A stretch of 64,000 nucleotides of DNA from Paraphoma chrysanthemicola (taxonomy: Eukaryota; Ascomycota; Dothideomycetes; Pleosporales; Phaeosphaeriaceae). Location: NCBI GenBank assembly GCA_020744225.1, contig JAGMWG010000020.1, positions 620,001 through 684,000 of the forward strand. The letters run 5' to 3'. This document shows, piece after piece, positions 45,199-55,133 of the stretch; the first letter of the stretch is position 1; each line of letters begins with the position of its first letter. The notes below the pieces were generated by a model. The model ran no database searches. It had not been told where the DNA came from and saw only the letters and a program-made list of their open reading frames with translations. The position numbers were made by a program, and so were the translations under genes.

Positions 45199-46611
45199 TC
45201 ACCGCGTGAACCTACCGCGGAACTTGGCACCGGGTGGCCTCATGTCGAAGCCGGGGAGCCTCGATGGCTGAGCGGAGTTTGGTGACTGTGGGTTTCCAGT
45301 AGGTACCACTGATGGGCGAGGTGCCCTGGAGACGCGTGATGTGAAACCAGAGGGCGATGGCTTCGGCTTGACAGAGGAGACGCCACGCTTGGAGGTGATG
45401 ACTGCCGGTGACTGAGAGGCATCGGGCGCGCCGGCAGTGACCGTGACGTATACAGTGTCGGTAACAGTGACCAAGCCGCCAGCTGCCTGCGACGTTGGAG
45501 ATGCACCCGGGCGACCAGTCAATGTGGGAATTCCAGGTTGACCTGGAGCCTTGGAGGACTTTGCAGGGCGGCCTGAAGGCGTTGGTGCCCGGGAAGGCTT
45601 TGCAGACGCCGAAGCGCTCGGACCTGCATTGGCGGTAGAGGTGGGAGTTGATGGAGTGCCCGAATTGATGTCAGAGAAAATAGGTCCAACCTCACCCTCA
45701 ATGACATTGTCGACGACTGCTGTGCGAGACTTGAAGTTGGATACGGCCACGGACATCGCATCCTGTTGAGGCAGAGCATTCTTACTGACTACTCCAGATG
45801 CATCAGCTGCCTGTGCGGCATCATTAGAGACCATGTCGATGTCCATGCAGGTGGTATAGTATTCGTCCTTGCCCTTGAAGTTCTTTTCAGGGACTGGGGA
45901 TGAGTTCCATTGCCACACCCAGTACATCGTGTACGGCTTTCCTTTGTCAAGGGTCTTTGGAAGCTGAACATTGGTCTCGCACATGAGTGCAAAGTTGCCT
46001 GGGCCGTCGCTGACCTGGCCACTTGCGAAATTAGGCACCTCCTTCGAACGCACTTTCATTTCTGGAGTTGAGTTCAACTCGTAGCATCTACCGTCGTCGA
46101 AGTCGTTGGTTGCGAGGAGAACGCCTTTACCATTTCCACCTTTGCCGTCCTTTGTCCACTGAAGTACTGTGAGGAGTGTCTCGTCTTCCTTTGGCTCGGT
46201 GGTGCCGTAAACGAAGACGGTGCCTTTGCCATCTTCTGGCTTGCCAATGTCCGCTGGCGAAGGTTCAGTGACATGCCCGTTTTCGGTGTAGCGTATGGCG
46301 ACCCAAGTTCCAGGCGCGCTTTGCAGACGTGGGTACTTCTTCTGTGACTGGACTGGCTTGGTTTGGTCGGGCTTGCAAAGAGGTGTGGTCTCGTCGATGA
46401 ACACCTTCCCTTGCGCAGTCGGTAATCTCCAGACCATGATCTCGTCGTTGAAACCAGGATCTCCAGCAGCAATCATGCCGCGAGGGTAGCCATAGTCGCC
46501 AACGTACTCGCCCTTGTCGTTTATGTTGCGGAGCTGTCCACTCCACGAGTGACCCATTGCAACCGGTGCGGCGGCCAGCGCCGCGAAGATTGCTGGGAGA
46601 ATGCGCGGCAT
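45199..46611 (-). CDS. secreted DUF7492-like protein with N-terminal His
   Basis: Single-exon ORF of 470 residues. The signal peptide MPRILPAIFAALAAAPVAMG should be cut just before HSWSGQLRNI, leaving a histidine as first residue of the mature protein. The core (about 21-270) contains YPRLQSAPGTWVAIRYTENG followed by HVTEP, VFVYGTTEP, ATNDFDDGRCYELNS, YTMYWVWQWNSSP and YYTTCMDIDMVS. This matches the fungal family I know as DUF7492. A mature N-terminal His plus a second conserved His (NGHVT) is the arrangement of a copper-binding histidine brace, as in lytic polysaccharide monooxygenases; that link is inference. Residues 300-470 are a low-complexity Pro/Ser/Thr tail with a VTVTDTVYVTVTAG segment, ending in basic residues, with no GPI tail. 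Confidence 0.8.
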   Translation of the reverse strand: MPRILPAIFAALAAAPVAMGHSWSGQLRNINDKGEYVGDYGYPRGMIAAGDPGFNDEIMVWRLPTAQGKVFIDETTPLCKPDQTKPVQSQKKYPRLQSAPGTWVAIRYTENGHVTEPSPADIGKPEDGKGTVFVYGTTEPKEDETLLTVLQWTKDGKGGNGKGVLLATNDFDDGRCYELNSTPEMKVRSKEVPNFASGQVSDGPGNFALMCETNVQLPKTLDKGKPYTMYWVWQWNSSPVPEKNFKGKDEYYTTCMDIDMVSNDAAQAADASGVVSKNALPQQDAMSVAVSNFKSRTAVVDNVIEGEVGPIFSDINSGTPSTPTSTANAGPSASASAKPSRAPTPSGRPAKSSKAPGQPGIPTLTGRPGASPTSQAAGGLVTVTDTVYVTVTAGAPDASQSPAVITSKRGVSSVKPKPSPSGFTSRVSRAPRPSVVPTGNPQSPNSAQPSRLPGFDMRPPGAKFRGRFTR

Positions 46612-49012
46612 TCTTGAGTTGATGCGGTATTGTGGTTCTTTGATGTGTAGAATGATGCCTGCTCCGGCTTGCGGGGTCCTCGTTGCTGGATGATAGATAG
46701 TTGGTTCTTCGTACAGATGCGTGATTGTTGATGTTGCGAAGATGGGTTGGAGAGGTTGTTTATGAACTTGTGGTATGAGAAAGGAAGATAGAGAAGAAAA
46801 TCATAAAGGCGTTATGAAGGTGAGTCCAGGTCTGCCGAAAGATTCATTGAGCGCGCACAGTGTCCACACGTGACAATCTCGTCTTCACCTCCAGGGCTTC
46901 TTTTGCAACAATGTCACTGTTGACTGGAACAGTATACACCGCTCTATTGACCTCCAATCCTGCGACCTGCGCTCGACCAAAAACGAAAAAGGCAAGAAGC
47001 GAAAAAGAAGATACGCGACGCAACCAAAAGTGAGTACAAACCCGTATTCCGGCGGTCATGGTCCTTTATCAGGCGGGAGAATGGTCGTGCGACAAACGCC
47101 CTTGGGACGTTGAACAACATGTCCAGGCCTAGAAGGAAAGAAGTCACAGGAGCCAATAGAGAAGGAGACACACGAGGTATCGAAACGCAGCGCCTTTACA
47201 CGCGACTCCACATTAAACCTTTTGAGCCTGCGTTTCATGTCGGACCTACACTGTAGCCGCCAGCCATGTACTGCACCTCGTTCCGCTCCCGCCGCAGTGT
47301 CGCGGCGTAGCGCACACGCCTGCAGCCCAGCGTAGATATGGCGCAAACGGCCTCTTCACCATGGCGATATTTGGCCGCTCATAGGGCTGCGCACGGCTCC
47401 TCCAGACACTGCAATGAGTCGTAGGGTATCAGGAACTGCGTGCCGTGCATTCTCGACAGTTTTACGGCAGCTAGGTATCGACTAGATGACCTAGTGATCT
47501 CCCTCTTCGCATAGCGGGCCGCGACAGGGAAGCAACGATAGCCTGTTGCCTGTAGTGTCAGAGGCCATTGTGCAGGCTGTATTCACGGAAAGCGCGCGAC
47601 GCGTCACGAGATGGCGAGGCGAGCACAAACTTTGCACTGCAAAGACTCCAAGATGTGAGGGAGCATGGCCTGCACGACCCGACGATAGGTGAATGGGCGT
47701 CGACGAGGCGCTTCGAGAAGGAAATGTCGCCTGCAAGTGAATGGTGGAGTGAAGACGTGGTGTTTCAGATCGCCAACGTCTCCTCGCGTGATTGGGCGCC
47801 TAGCATTCACGCTAGGATCTGGGACTGCCGATTTGATTGGAGCGCATCGTTCTATGCCAGAAATACTCCGTCGCGCGCTGTACAACTTGACTGGCGCTCG
47901 GCGGATCTCTATATTTGACCATCGGAAATTTCAAACTGGTTGGCGAGGTCATCTCGGAGGTTTTCGCGCGGTGTTTTGGGCATCCAGACGACTTTGTCGC
48001 GCTGTCGGTTGGGTTCAAGAAGGTTGCCAGCTTGTTTCTGCTGTCAAAAAATTCCCGAGTTTCAGCAGCTGCCGCACATTTGTTCGGGTTTTTAGTGTAT
48101 CCCGAGGCTAGATGTGCGACCGTTGGACACTTGCGACATCGAAGTGAGGGGTAAGATTAAAGGTCTATGCTCCAAGCATTAATGTGTAGGACGAGTAGGT
48201 AGTCTGCAGACCTCCTCTTTGCTACCATTTGTAAGTGTGGATCTGGATTCAGGTCCATTCTACATCACTACCCATGTTCTTTGCTATCATGTCGCACATG
48301 AACTGTACTCGTTACCGAAAACAATCATTGTGAGGACTAAGGAACAGGTCCTTCGAGCATGTACCGGATCTTATTAAGGGCATTGTCTCGAACCTTACCA
48401 GCAATCCTAGTTGCGCACAATGGATCACAATTTCGCCCTTCCGGAGGGTGTTGAGCGTCGCTCTTTGATTTGAGTGCAATCGCGGGATTTTTGAAAGGTT
48501 GTTAGAGTTTTGTTCATGTCTCATTTGTAACCGGCGCGATGGCTTCATTTCATTATGGAACGTGCGCCAAGGTTAAGACACTTATGAAGGCCTCCAGGAG
48601 TGTCCCATCGAAAGTGCAAGGGTGCAGTGGTTGTTGCTACTATTCGTGATCGTGAGAATACGCCCGGCGCCCAAGCCAAGGACAGCTTCCAGGTACCACC
48701 ATCGCTTGCGATGCCAGATGCGATCTCGAGGAATGTCAGCTTACCGGCCGCAGCAACGTCGCTCAGCCTTCACCAGCCATCGCCAGTTGTACAAATTAGC
48801 AAGCATAAGGCTGCAGGAACCCACAGCCTTGCCAATTTGGGGTTGGTCGTCCTGCTGGCACGTTACTCTGGGGCGTTTGCTATCGTGAGGCTCTTCGAGT
48901 TGAGACACCGTGGGTATATTTTGAGGCTGAAGGAGATGTACACAGCCCTACGCCTATTGCTCGCCTTGCGGGTAGACGTGACTTCGCATCTATTCTTGAG
49001 ACTTCGGGGAAG
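46612..49012. other. 2.4 kb gene-poor region
   Basis: Divergent promoters of the DUF7492-like and small secreted protein genes lie at the two ends. Frames at 46844-47346 (-), 47568-48154 (+) and 48600-49250 (+) overlap others and match nothing; the last covers the leader and start of the secreted gene in a different frame. Confidence 0.45.
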
Positions 49013-49018
49013 TATAAA
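49013..49018 (+). promoter_or_regulatory. TATA box of the small secreted protein gene
   Basis: TATAAA about 120 bp upstream of the start codon at 49136, followed by an A/C-rich leader (ACACCAATCTCTCAAA just before ATG) typical of well-expressed fungal genes. Confidence 0.45.
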
Positions 49019-49135
49019 GAATGCCATTAGAATCGTGTTAGCTGAAGCATCAAACAGTTCAACTCACTCAACGCACAACATTACCAACCAGCACCTTCCA
49101 TCCACTCAACCAATCCCAAACACCAATCTCTCAAA

Positions 49136-49672
49136 ATGGTTCAAATCACCTCCATCCTTCTCTCTCTTGCAGCTATCGCCACTGCTATCCCGGCCGGCTC
49201 CTCCGACTCATCCATCGTACAATCCGACTTCTCCATTTCCTCCTGGGTAGACAGCCTCGCCAGCGACCCCTCCAACGCCCTCACCCCTTCGGAAGCCCTT
49301 GAGCAGTACAATGCTGGCGTCGGCAACCCGCTCTCCAAGCGACAAGAATTTGCGAACTGCGAGCAGAAGGGCAAGTCGCCAGCCAAAGCTGGCGACGCTG
49401 TTGCCTGCATCAACGAGCTGGCTGCTCGTGGTCGCGCCGGCGAAAATTGCAACGTCAATGCGCCAACGATCAGCCAGTGCAAGATCGGTCAGGCTCAAAT
49501 TGTGACGGTGAAGGGAACACCCGGCAAGGGACCTGACAGTGTCAACTGCAACGAGATCGCAAAGACGGCAGGGCTGATTATGGATCGCTGCTTCAGAGCT
49601 GATCAGACTGTGACGGGACAGGCAATTTTTGCGAACGCTATCGCTGTACATATTCAGGAGCCATTGATCTAG
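49136..49672 (+). CDS. small secreted six-cysteine protein, effector candidate
   Basis: Single-exon ORF of 178 residues. The signal peptide is MVQITSILLSLAAIATAIPA. A propeptide of about 50 residues ends at a Kex2-type site, PLSKRQEF. The mature part of about 109 residues has six cysteines (CEQ, ACIN, NCNV, QCKI, NCNE, RCFR), enough for three disulfides, and ends AIAVHIQEPLI without an anchor. Conserved-looking elements are DAVACINELAARG and IAKTAGLIMDRC, which I associate with a widespread family of uncharacterised fungal secreted proteins. Size, propeptide and cysteine count fit the usual definition of an effector-like protein; no activity can be read from the sequence. The start codon sits in a strong fungal context (CTCAAAATGG). 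Confidence 0.82.
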   Translation: MVQITSILLSLAAIATAIPAGSSDSSIVQSDFSISSWVDSLASDPSNALTPSEALEQYNAGVGNPLSKRQEFANCEQKGKSPAKAGDAVACINELAARGRAGENCNVNAPTISQCKIGQAQIVTVKGTPGKGPDSVNCNEIAKTAGLIMDRCFRADQTVTGQAIFANAIAVHIQEPLI

Positions 49673-50269
49673 ATTCGGACAACTCATGGCAACATGAAGA
49701 GTGGATGTGCATAGCGGTGGTGTTATTGGGTCTTTGGCATGGAGGATAGCATTTTACTCGTATTCAAAACTTCTTTCGGATTTATTTCATATTGCAATGA
49801 CTTTCTGCTTATCGTTGCGCACCTGATCCAGTGAGTGTATACTTGCGCCTTTGAACACATGCGACTTCCGATCGGTCGCCAGCGGCTCGACCGCCTATGT
49901 CGTTTTCGATGCACATACTGGTACTCAAACTGAGAGTTTTCTGAGCTCAAGTGTGCAGGCTTGAAGATGCTGAAAGTATCTACAGTCATCAATGGGTGAT
50001 GAGTGAGCGAGAGAAGACAGCAGCCTCAGGCGGCATCTCGAACCTTCCTTGGCGGCATGACTAAAGCTCGGATCCGTGGGCGCTAGTCTCCGCTTGCTCA
50101 GCTTCGCGACAGCATCGCGACTTTTCTCCGCCTCGCGACCTCACGACCACGACGTCCGCCACCCCATAAATACCCGGCGCCCATCTCTCCGACCTGCCTG
50201 ACGACTCAATAATACACCTACGGACCCTGCACACCCGCACTCAGCAGACGCGCCTCCACCACCGCAACC
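49673..50269. other. intergenic
   Basis: Between two plus-strand genes; contains the U2AF1 promoter. No supported ORF. Confidence 0.5.
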
Positions 50270-50965
50270 ATGGCCAACTACCTCGCCTCCATCTTCGGCA
50301 CAGAGCAAGACAAGGTCAACTGCTCCTTCTACTACAAGATTGGCGCATGTCGCCACGGCGACCGCTGCTCGCGCAAGCACGTCAAGCCGTCGTACAGCCA
50401 GACCATCCTCCTGCCCAACCTCTACCAGAACCCTGCGTACGACCCAAAGAACAAGATGAACCCGCAGCAAATGCAGATGCACTTTGATGCGTTCTACGAG
50501 GATATTTGGTGCGAGTTGTGCCAGTACGGGCTGGTCGAAGAACTCGTCGTATGCGACAACAACAATGATCGTAAGTACCCCTGCCTTCGCCATTCAACTT
50601 CCTAGACACACGACTAACAACAGCAATCAGATCTCATCGGTAACGTCTACGTACGCTTCAAATATGAAGAGGACAGCCAAAAAGCCTGCGACGCGCTCAA
50701 CTCCCGCTGGTATGCCGGTCGCCCGATTTACTGCGAACTCTCGCCTGTCACCGATTTCCGCGAAGCCTGCTGTCGCTTGAACAGCGGCGAGGGATGTGTG
50801 CGCGGAGGGTTCTGCAATTTCATACATCGCAAGGAACCGAGCGCCGAGCTGGATCGCGAGCTGGACATGTGCACGCGCAAGTGGCTCAAGGAGAGGGGTC
50901 GCGACGAGAGGAGTATGAGCAGGAGCCCGACGCCACCGGCGGCAGGGACAGCGAAAAGGTTTTAG
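50270..50965 (+). CDS. U2AF1: U2 snRNP auxiliary factor small subunit
   Basis: Two exons, 50270-50570 and 50631-50965, joined in phase 1 across a 60 nt GT-AG intron; 211 residues, the normal size for fungal U2AF small subunits. Order: CCCH finger 1 (CSFYYKIGACRHGDRCSRKH, residues about 18-37), then the UHM-type RRM (FYEDIWCELCQYGLVEELVV, NDHLIGNVYVRFKYEED, RWYAGRPIYCELSPV), then CCCH finger 2 (EACCRLNSGEGCVRGGFCNF plus IH, about 147-170). A short Arg/Ser-containing tail ends TAKRF. The protein reads the AG at 3' splice sites and pairs with the large U2AF subunit in the nucleus. The intron itself lies within the RRM. Identification is secure. Confidence 0.96.
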
Positions 50966-51499
50966 GCACAGCAGCATTTAAATGGGATAAGAGATGAAAG
51001 GGATTTTCTGCGGATTCAGGAGCTGGCTAAGAGTTGGGAAATGTCGGCAATGTAACAGCGCGGCAGGCGCATTTGCGCCGCGCCAGCTCGGAACTCCTTG
51101 CGTCTATGTAGGCACACTCAAGGTTATCTCGAGATTTTGCAGGCGTTATTGGTATTTCTTCATCACATGGGACTAGCGAGCACTCGCTGACGAGTTCATA
51201 GGTAGATTGTAAAAGCATACCCCAAATGTATACTATGATTTCACAACACCGCGCAGGCGAGCAAAGACATGTTTTAAATAAAAGTGAAGTAGAAGTGTAT
51301 TGGAGCCGGTGACAACGGCCTGGTATCATATGAAAAAAGTCCAAACACTCAAAAAGGACGCCCGCATCGCTGATGCTTTCCCAATCCCATGGCGAAGCCT
51401 CGAGGGCAGCCTAGTAACGCCATCCGTTCCATGCATATGCGTATTCCATTCCCATTCCCTTCTCGTCCCATTCTCATTCTGTCCTCATCATCCCCAAGC
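50966..51499. other. convergent intergenic region
   Basis: 3' ends of the U2AF1 and tail-anchored protein genes. No supported feature. Confidence 0.5.
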
Positions 51500-52222
51500 T
51501 CATATAATATGATGCGCCTTTAGCACCAACACCGTAACCACAACACCCGCCACAACCAACATTAAGACCAGCCAAAACACCCAACAGATCCACGTGCGCT
51601 GACGCGACTTCTTCTGCTGGCTCTCAAGCCAACTCGCTCTGTGCGACGGGTTAGCGGTGATGGTCGTCCAGGTTTTGAAGTGCCGGGGCCGGCCGGAGAG
51701 AGAGAGGGACGAGGGACAGCGGAAAGAGCGAGGGTGGCGAGGAGACGGTGGGGGTTTAGGAGAGTGTTGTTGCTTAGTGGGTGCTGGCGTCGATGGAGTC
51801 GTCGGCGGTAGTGGCTGTTGTTGAGTTTGTTGCGATGATGGGAGGAGTCTCGTCGTCGAGCGAGTCGAGTATGACTTCTGTAACTTTGAAGGCTGGCGCT
51901 TTGGCTTTGTTGCTACTGGCTCCTTTGAAACATCCCCATTCCTATCTCGATTCCCCTCCCTCGACGCTGGTGGTGGTCCCCAGCTATCCCGCTCCCAGAT
52001 CTCTTTCCTTCTCCCCGGCGACGGCAAAACAGCAGGAGCAGGCGCAAGCACAAAGGACAAATCGATGGGCGACAAAACAGGTGGTGAAGCGGAGCTGGAA
52101 AAGGAAGAAGATGTGACGTACGAATGCTTGAGATCCGATCGGTCGGCCATTTCTTTCTTTGCGGCTTCGTCCTCGTGGACGGCGACGCTGAAGCGTTTCC
52201 AGAAGTTGGGGTCGTTGACCAT
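51500..52222 (-). CDS. tail-anchored membrane protein, unknown function
   Basis: Single-exon ORF of 240 residues. It begins MVNDPNFWKRFSVAVHEDEA, a short block that I believe is conserved in filamentous ascomycetes. The middle (about 35-175) is disordered and rich in Ser, Pro, Thr and Gln. Near the end come SHRASWLESQQKKSRQRT and a single strongly hydrophobic helix, WICWVFWLVLMLVVAGVVVT, with only about ten residues after it. With no signal peptide, this topology predicts post-translational insertion as a tail-anchored protein facing the cytosol. There is no SNARE heptad pattern before the helix, so it is probably not a SNARE. No function can be named. Confidence 0.72.
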   Translation of the reverse strand: MVNDPNFWKRFSVAVHEDEAAKKEMADRSDLKHSYVTSSSFSSSASPPVLSPIDLSFVLAPAPAVLPSPGRRKEIWERDSWGPPPASREGNRDRNGDVSKEPVATKPKRQPSKLQKSYSTRSTTRLLPSSQQTQQQPLPPTTPSTPAPTKQQHSPKPPPSPRHPRSFRCPSSLSLSGRPRHFKTWTTITANPSHRASWLESQQKKSRQRTWICWVFWLVLMLVVAGVVVTVLVLKAHHII

Positions 52223-52260
52223 GGCGGCGGTAGAGCGAGGACGATGTTATGCGGCGCCGT

Positions 52261-52295
52261 TGTCGTGGTTGTCGTGGTTGTCGTGGTTGTCGTGA
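52261..52295. repeat. 9 bp microsatellite, about four copies
   Basis: TGTCGTGGT repeated about four times, 39 bp upstream of the minus-strand start codon at 52222, so probably in the 5' leader or promoter of the tail-anchored protein gene. Confidence 0.8.
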
Positions 52296-53486
52296 GCGCG
52301 AGAGCGGTCTGGAGGTGTGTGTGCAGGACGCTTCTTTGCAGCCTGGTTGAGCCGTTGTCGAGTCGTCCAGTCAGAATGCTCTCGGTGACGGCAGATGTCC
52401 CGTTTGTCTGCGACAATCGGCGTGGTGTCTCGACTTAAGCGCTCACGATATGGTGTGCGGGGTGCTCTAGCTATTCAGGGAATTCCGTCACCCGGAATGC
52501 GTATTGTTTCGTTTCGCAACACCGAGATTTGTTGTGGAGAAGGCGGATTGGGCGTGCCAGGTGACTTGCGGAATGAGCTGCAGGGTTGATGTGCTGCTGT
52601 GCCGGGTAGATGAAACAAGCGAAAAGTGGTGAATGAGTGACTTTGGTGAGAGTGCATGTGAGGAAGCTGCAGCTCTTCTAGGCGCAAGTGTTTCGAGAAT
52701 AGAGAGACGGTGAATGTGAAGATGATGGTCGAGAGGCAAAGGAAACCCACTACACTGTATACCTAGACACTCCCCTATATGCCGACGGCACTTGCGCACC
52801 ACGCGATGCAACATTGCACGCTCTGATGCAAATGCGGTCCAAGGAGATCGAATCAGGTTTTACTTATTGCTGCACGAAAGGGTGAACCGCAGTGTTGGTC
52901 CTCGTTTGTTCGAGAAGTTTAGCGTGCCGGAGATTGCACCTATCAACTGCCACAGAGCCTCAATGGACGTTGGGGCTTCCCTGCAGCGGATGATCGCCTG
53001 AGACGCACGGCGGTAAGGCGCCGAGATTGAACGGTGAGGAGCGACTAGGTAGGGCTGGCGAGACGACTGTACGCATGTCATTGCTCTTGGACGAGACGTA
53101 TCATCGATGGCTGTGTGGACAGGGACAAAACATGGTGTTCCTCGCGCTGAGGTTGAGAATAGGTGCAAGCCTCAGCCGCAACCGTCCAATGCCGACACGA
53201 ATGACAGTTACGCCCTTGTGCATGCTCTTTTCCTCCGCTCTCCACAAGTCGCTGGCCACGTTTGAAACATGCAAGCTAAACGCGAAACATGACTCGACCG
53301 CCACACAGCCAGTGCGTTTTTCTTTAATCTTTACTACTGTTGGGATTCTGGGATTCCCTTGGGTGTATCCGCGTACCCTTGTTCTAACGTGGGCGAGTAT
53401 CACAGCATACCCCAATTGTTACGCGCAGCCTTGCTACGAACATCTCGCTTACTGCGACGGCTGCAGTTGTTAATTGATTGTTTGCG
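52296..53486. other. divergent intergenic region
   Basis: Between divergent genes; overlapping frames at 52475-53473 are unsupported by any family signal. Confidence 0.45.
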
Positions 53487-54205
53487 ATGCCGCACCAGGA
53501 GCCTCTGCCGTTCTGGCTCGTCAATGTCCCTCGTGACCAGTGGCCGGCCGAGTGTCCCGACTTCCTTACAGAGTGTAGCGAGAAGGATAGGAGGATCATT
53601 GGGACGCCAGATGCCGATTATGCGCTGTTGACATGGGACGAGGTCAAGGAACTTGTCAGTAGGGCTCACCCGGGCTGGCAGAACTTCGGATGGAACCTAA
53701 CAGCCAGACAGGAATCGATCGCGTTGACAAATTCCATCGAGTGCCGAGTGAACTAAGAAGATATCGCCAATTCACGCATTACCTTGTAAAAGAGTATGGG
53801 AGTATTATGAGGTTCATGTTGGATGAGCGGCTCAAGTGGAAAAATATGGAGCCGGCAGGTCGACCGTTTGAATACGACTCGGATATTAAAACTTTGTACA
53901 ACGACTGGCCTTACGGTTTGGACCCCAACATCGTGCATCTTGTCATCTGGACCAAATTTGAGCTCGACGACGACCCTGAGACGGGGCTGTCCACACCAGA
54001 ATCGCGCCAAGAAATCGAGGACTATGTCCAGAGAATATTTGGGGCCAAAGCGAAGGAATTTGTATGGTTCAAGAATTGGAAGAGCTTGAAAAGTGTACAT
54101 GCTGTGGAACATTTTCACGTCATGCTTTACAAGCCGGATGACGACTTTGTGAGAGAGATTACGGGCGGGGATGTGCCGATGACTAGCAAGTTTGCTACAC
54201 TGTGA
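53487..54205 (+). CDS. DUF3605 / N-acetylglucosamine-induced protein
   Basis: Two exons, 53487-53654 and 53708-54205, joined in phase 0; 221 residues. Exon 1 gives EPLPFWLVNVPRDQWPAECP and DFLTE, then DADYALLTWDEVKEL. Exon 2 continues with IDRVDKFHRVPSELRRY, KEYGSIMRFMLDERLKW, DIKTLYNDWPYGLDPNIVHL, VIWTKFELDDDPETG, KEFVWFKNWKSLKSVHAVEH and FHVML. These are the conserved blocks of the fungal DUF3605 family, which includes N-acetylglucosamine-induced protein 1. The family is cytosolic with no known catalytic activity. The donor is GTCAGT, weaker than others in the window; using the GTAGGG four bases downstream would break the frame. Confidence 0.85.
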
Positions 54206-55133
54206 ACTACTGCGCAAGAGCGAATGGATGATTACGATGCAGCTATCAGATCGCATAAGGTATGGCGTTTATAGAGAAGGAATTGAGCTTATCAACCCGA
54301 TACTCCAAAAAAAAAGTGATCAGTCCCCACCAGCCTTGCCATCCTTCAGGAACAAAAGTTCTGACCTGCAGGCTGAACGGGTCTCCTGAAGATCAAGATG
54401 GCCGTTGGGGCGGCTGATTGGAGCGGACTGTGGCACGGAGCATCCGTTGGGACAGGACCAACGGCACAATCTTCGTCACTGTGGCTAGTGGCGCAGGCCG
54501 CGCATCAACATGACGGTTGACGTGAAGCTACAAGAACCGCCGGCGCATCGTCCAAAATGCCTCTACAGCCATACACTGCACGCCGCGACGACTTGCAGTA
54601 CAATACTAGGCGCATCAACGTGCAGCACCCTTTGTTATCACTCCGTCCATTGTCGAATGAAAGAGCGCGGTGGTGCGGGCCTCAAAGCGGTGAGAGTCGG
54701 CTAGCGTTGTCACAAAAAAGTGCGGAACGGGCACGTACCCTTTCGCAGGGGCTACTCCACACTGCAGCACGCTCGAGGGCCTCTTGCTCACATTGCTGTG
54801 CTTCGCGGTATTCTCTCCAGAGCGTTTGAGGGTGTGTGAGACCAATTGCGTAATCTCGGGCTAGCAGCACTTGCTCTCGCGGACCGAATCGAGATCCCGA
54901 ATTGCTGGTACTAGGAGCGCCTTCCGCGGGACAGGTAAGTTGGCAGGCACCATGCATTTCCTCTTGTGTACCGACTAACTCGCTGTACCAGCTTCTTCGC
55001 GTTTGCCTTCGCCTCTCGACACGCGGTCGCTCCGTCATAGCATCGCACAGCCACTCCTCCGCGTCACGCCCATGCGCCTATCCCCATAGAAGCCCACGCG
55101 ACTCCCCCACTGAATCAACTTCAGTGCTTCAAC
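54206..55133. other. intergenic, HMGR promoter region
   Basis: No supported ORF. The right end, rich in CCTCGC and CACGCC, is the leader of the HMG-CoA reductase gene. Confidence 0.45.

Noticed and set aside
48600..49250. 216 aa plus-strand frame before and over the small secreted protein
   Set aside because: No family motif; overlaps the true start in another frame and turns into Ser/Pro low complexity there. Likely leader sequence.
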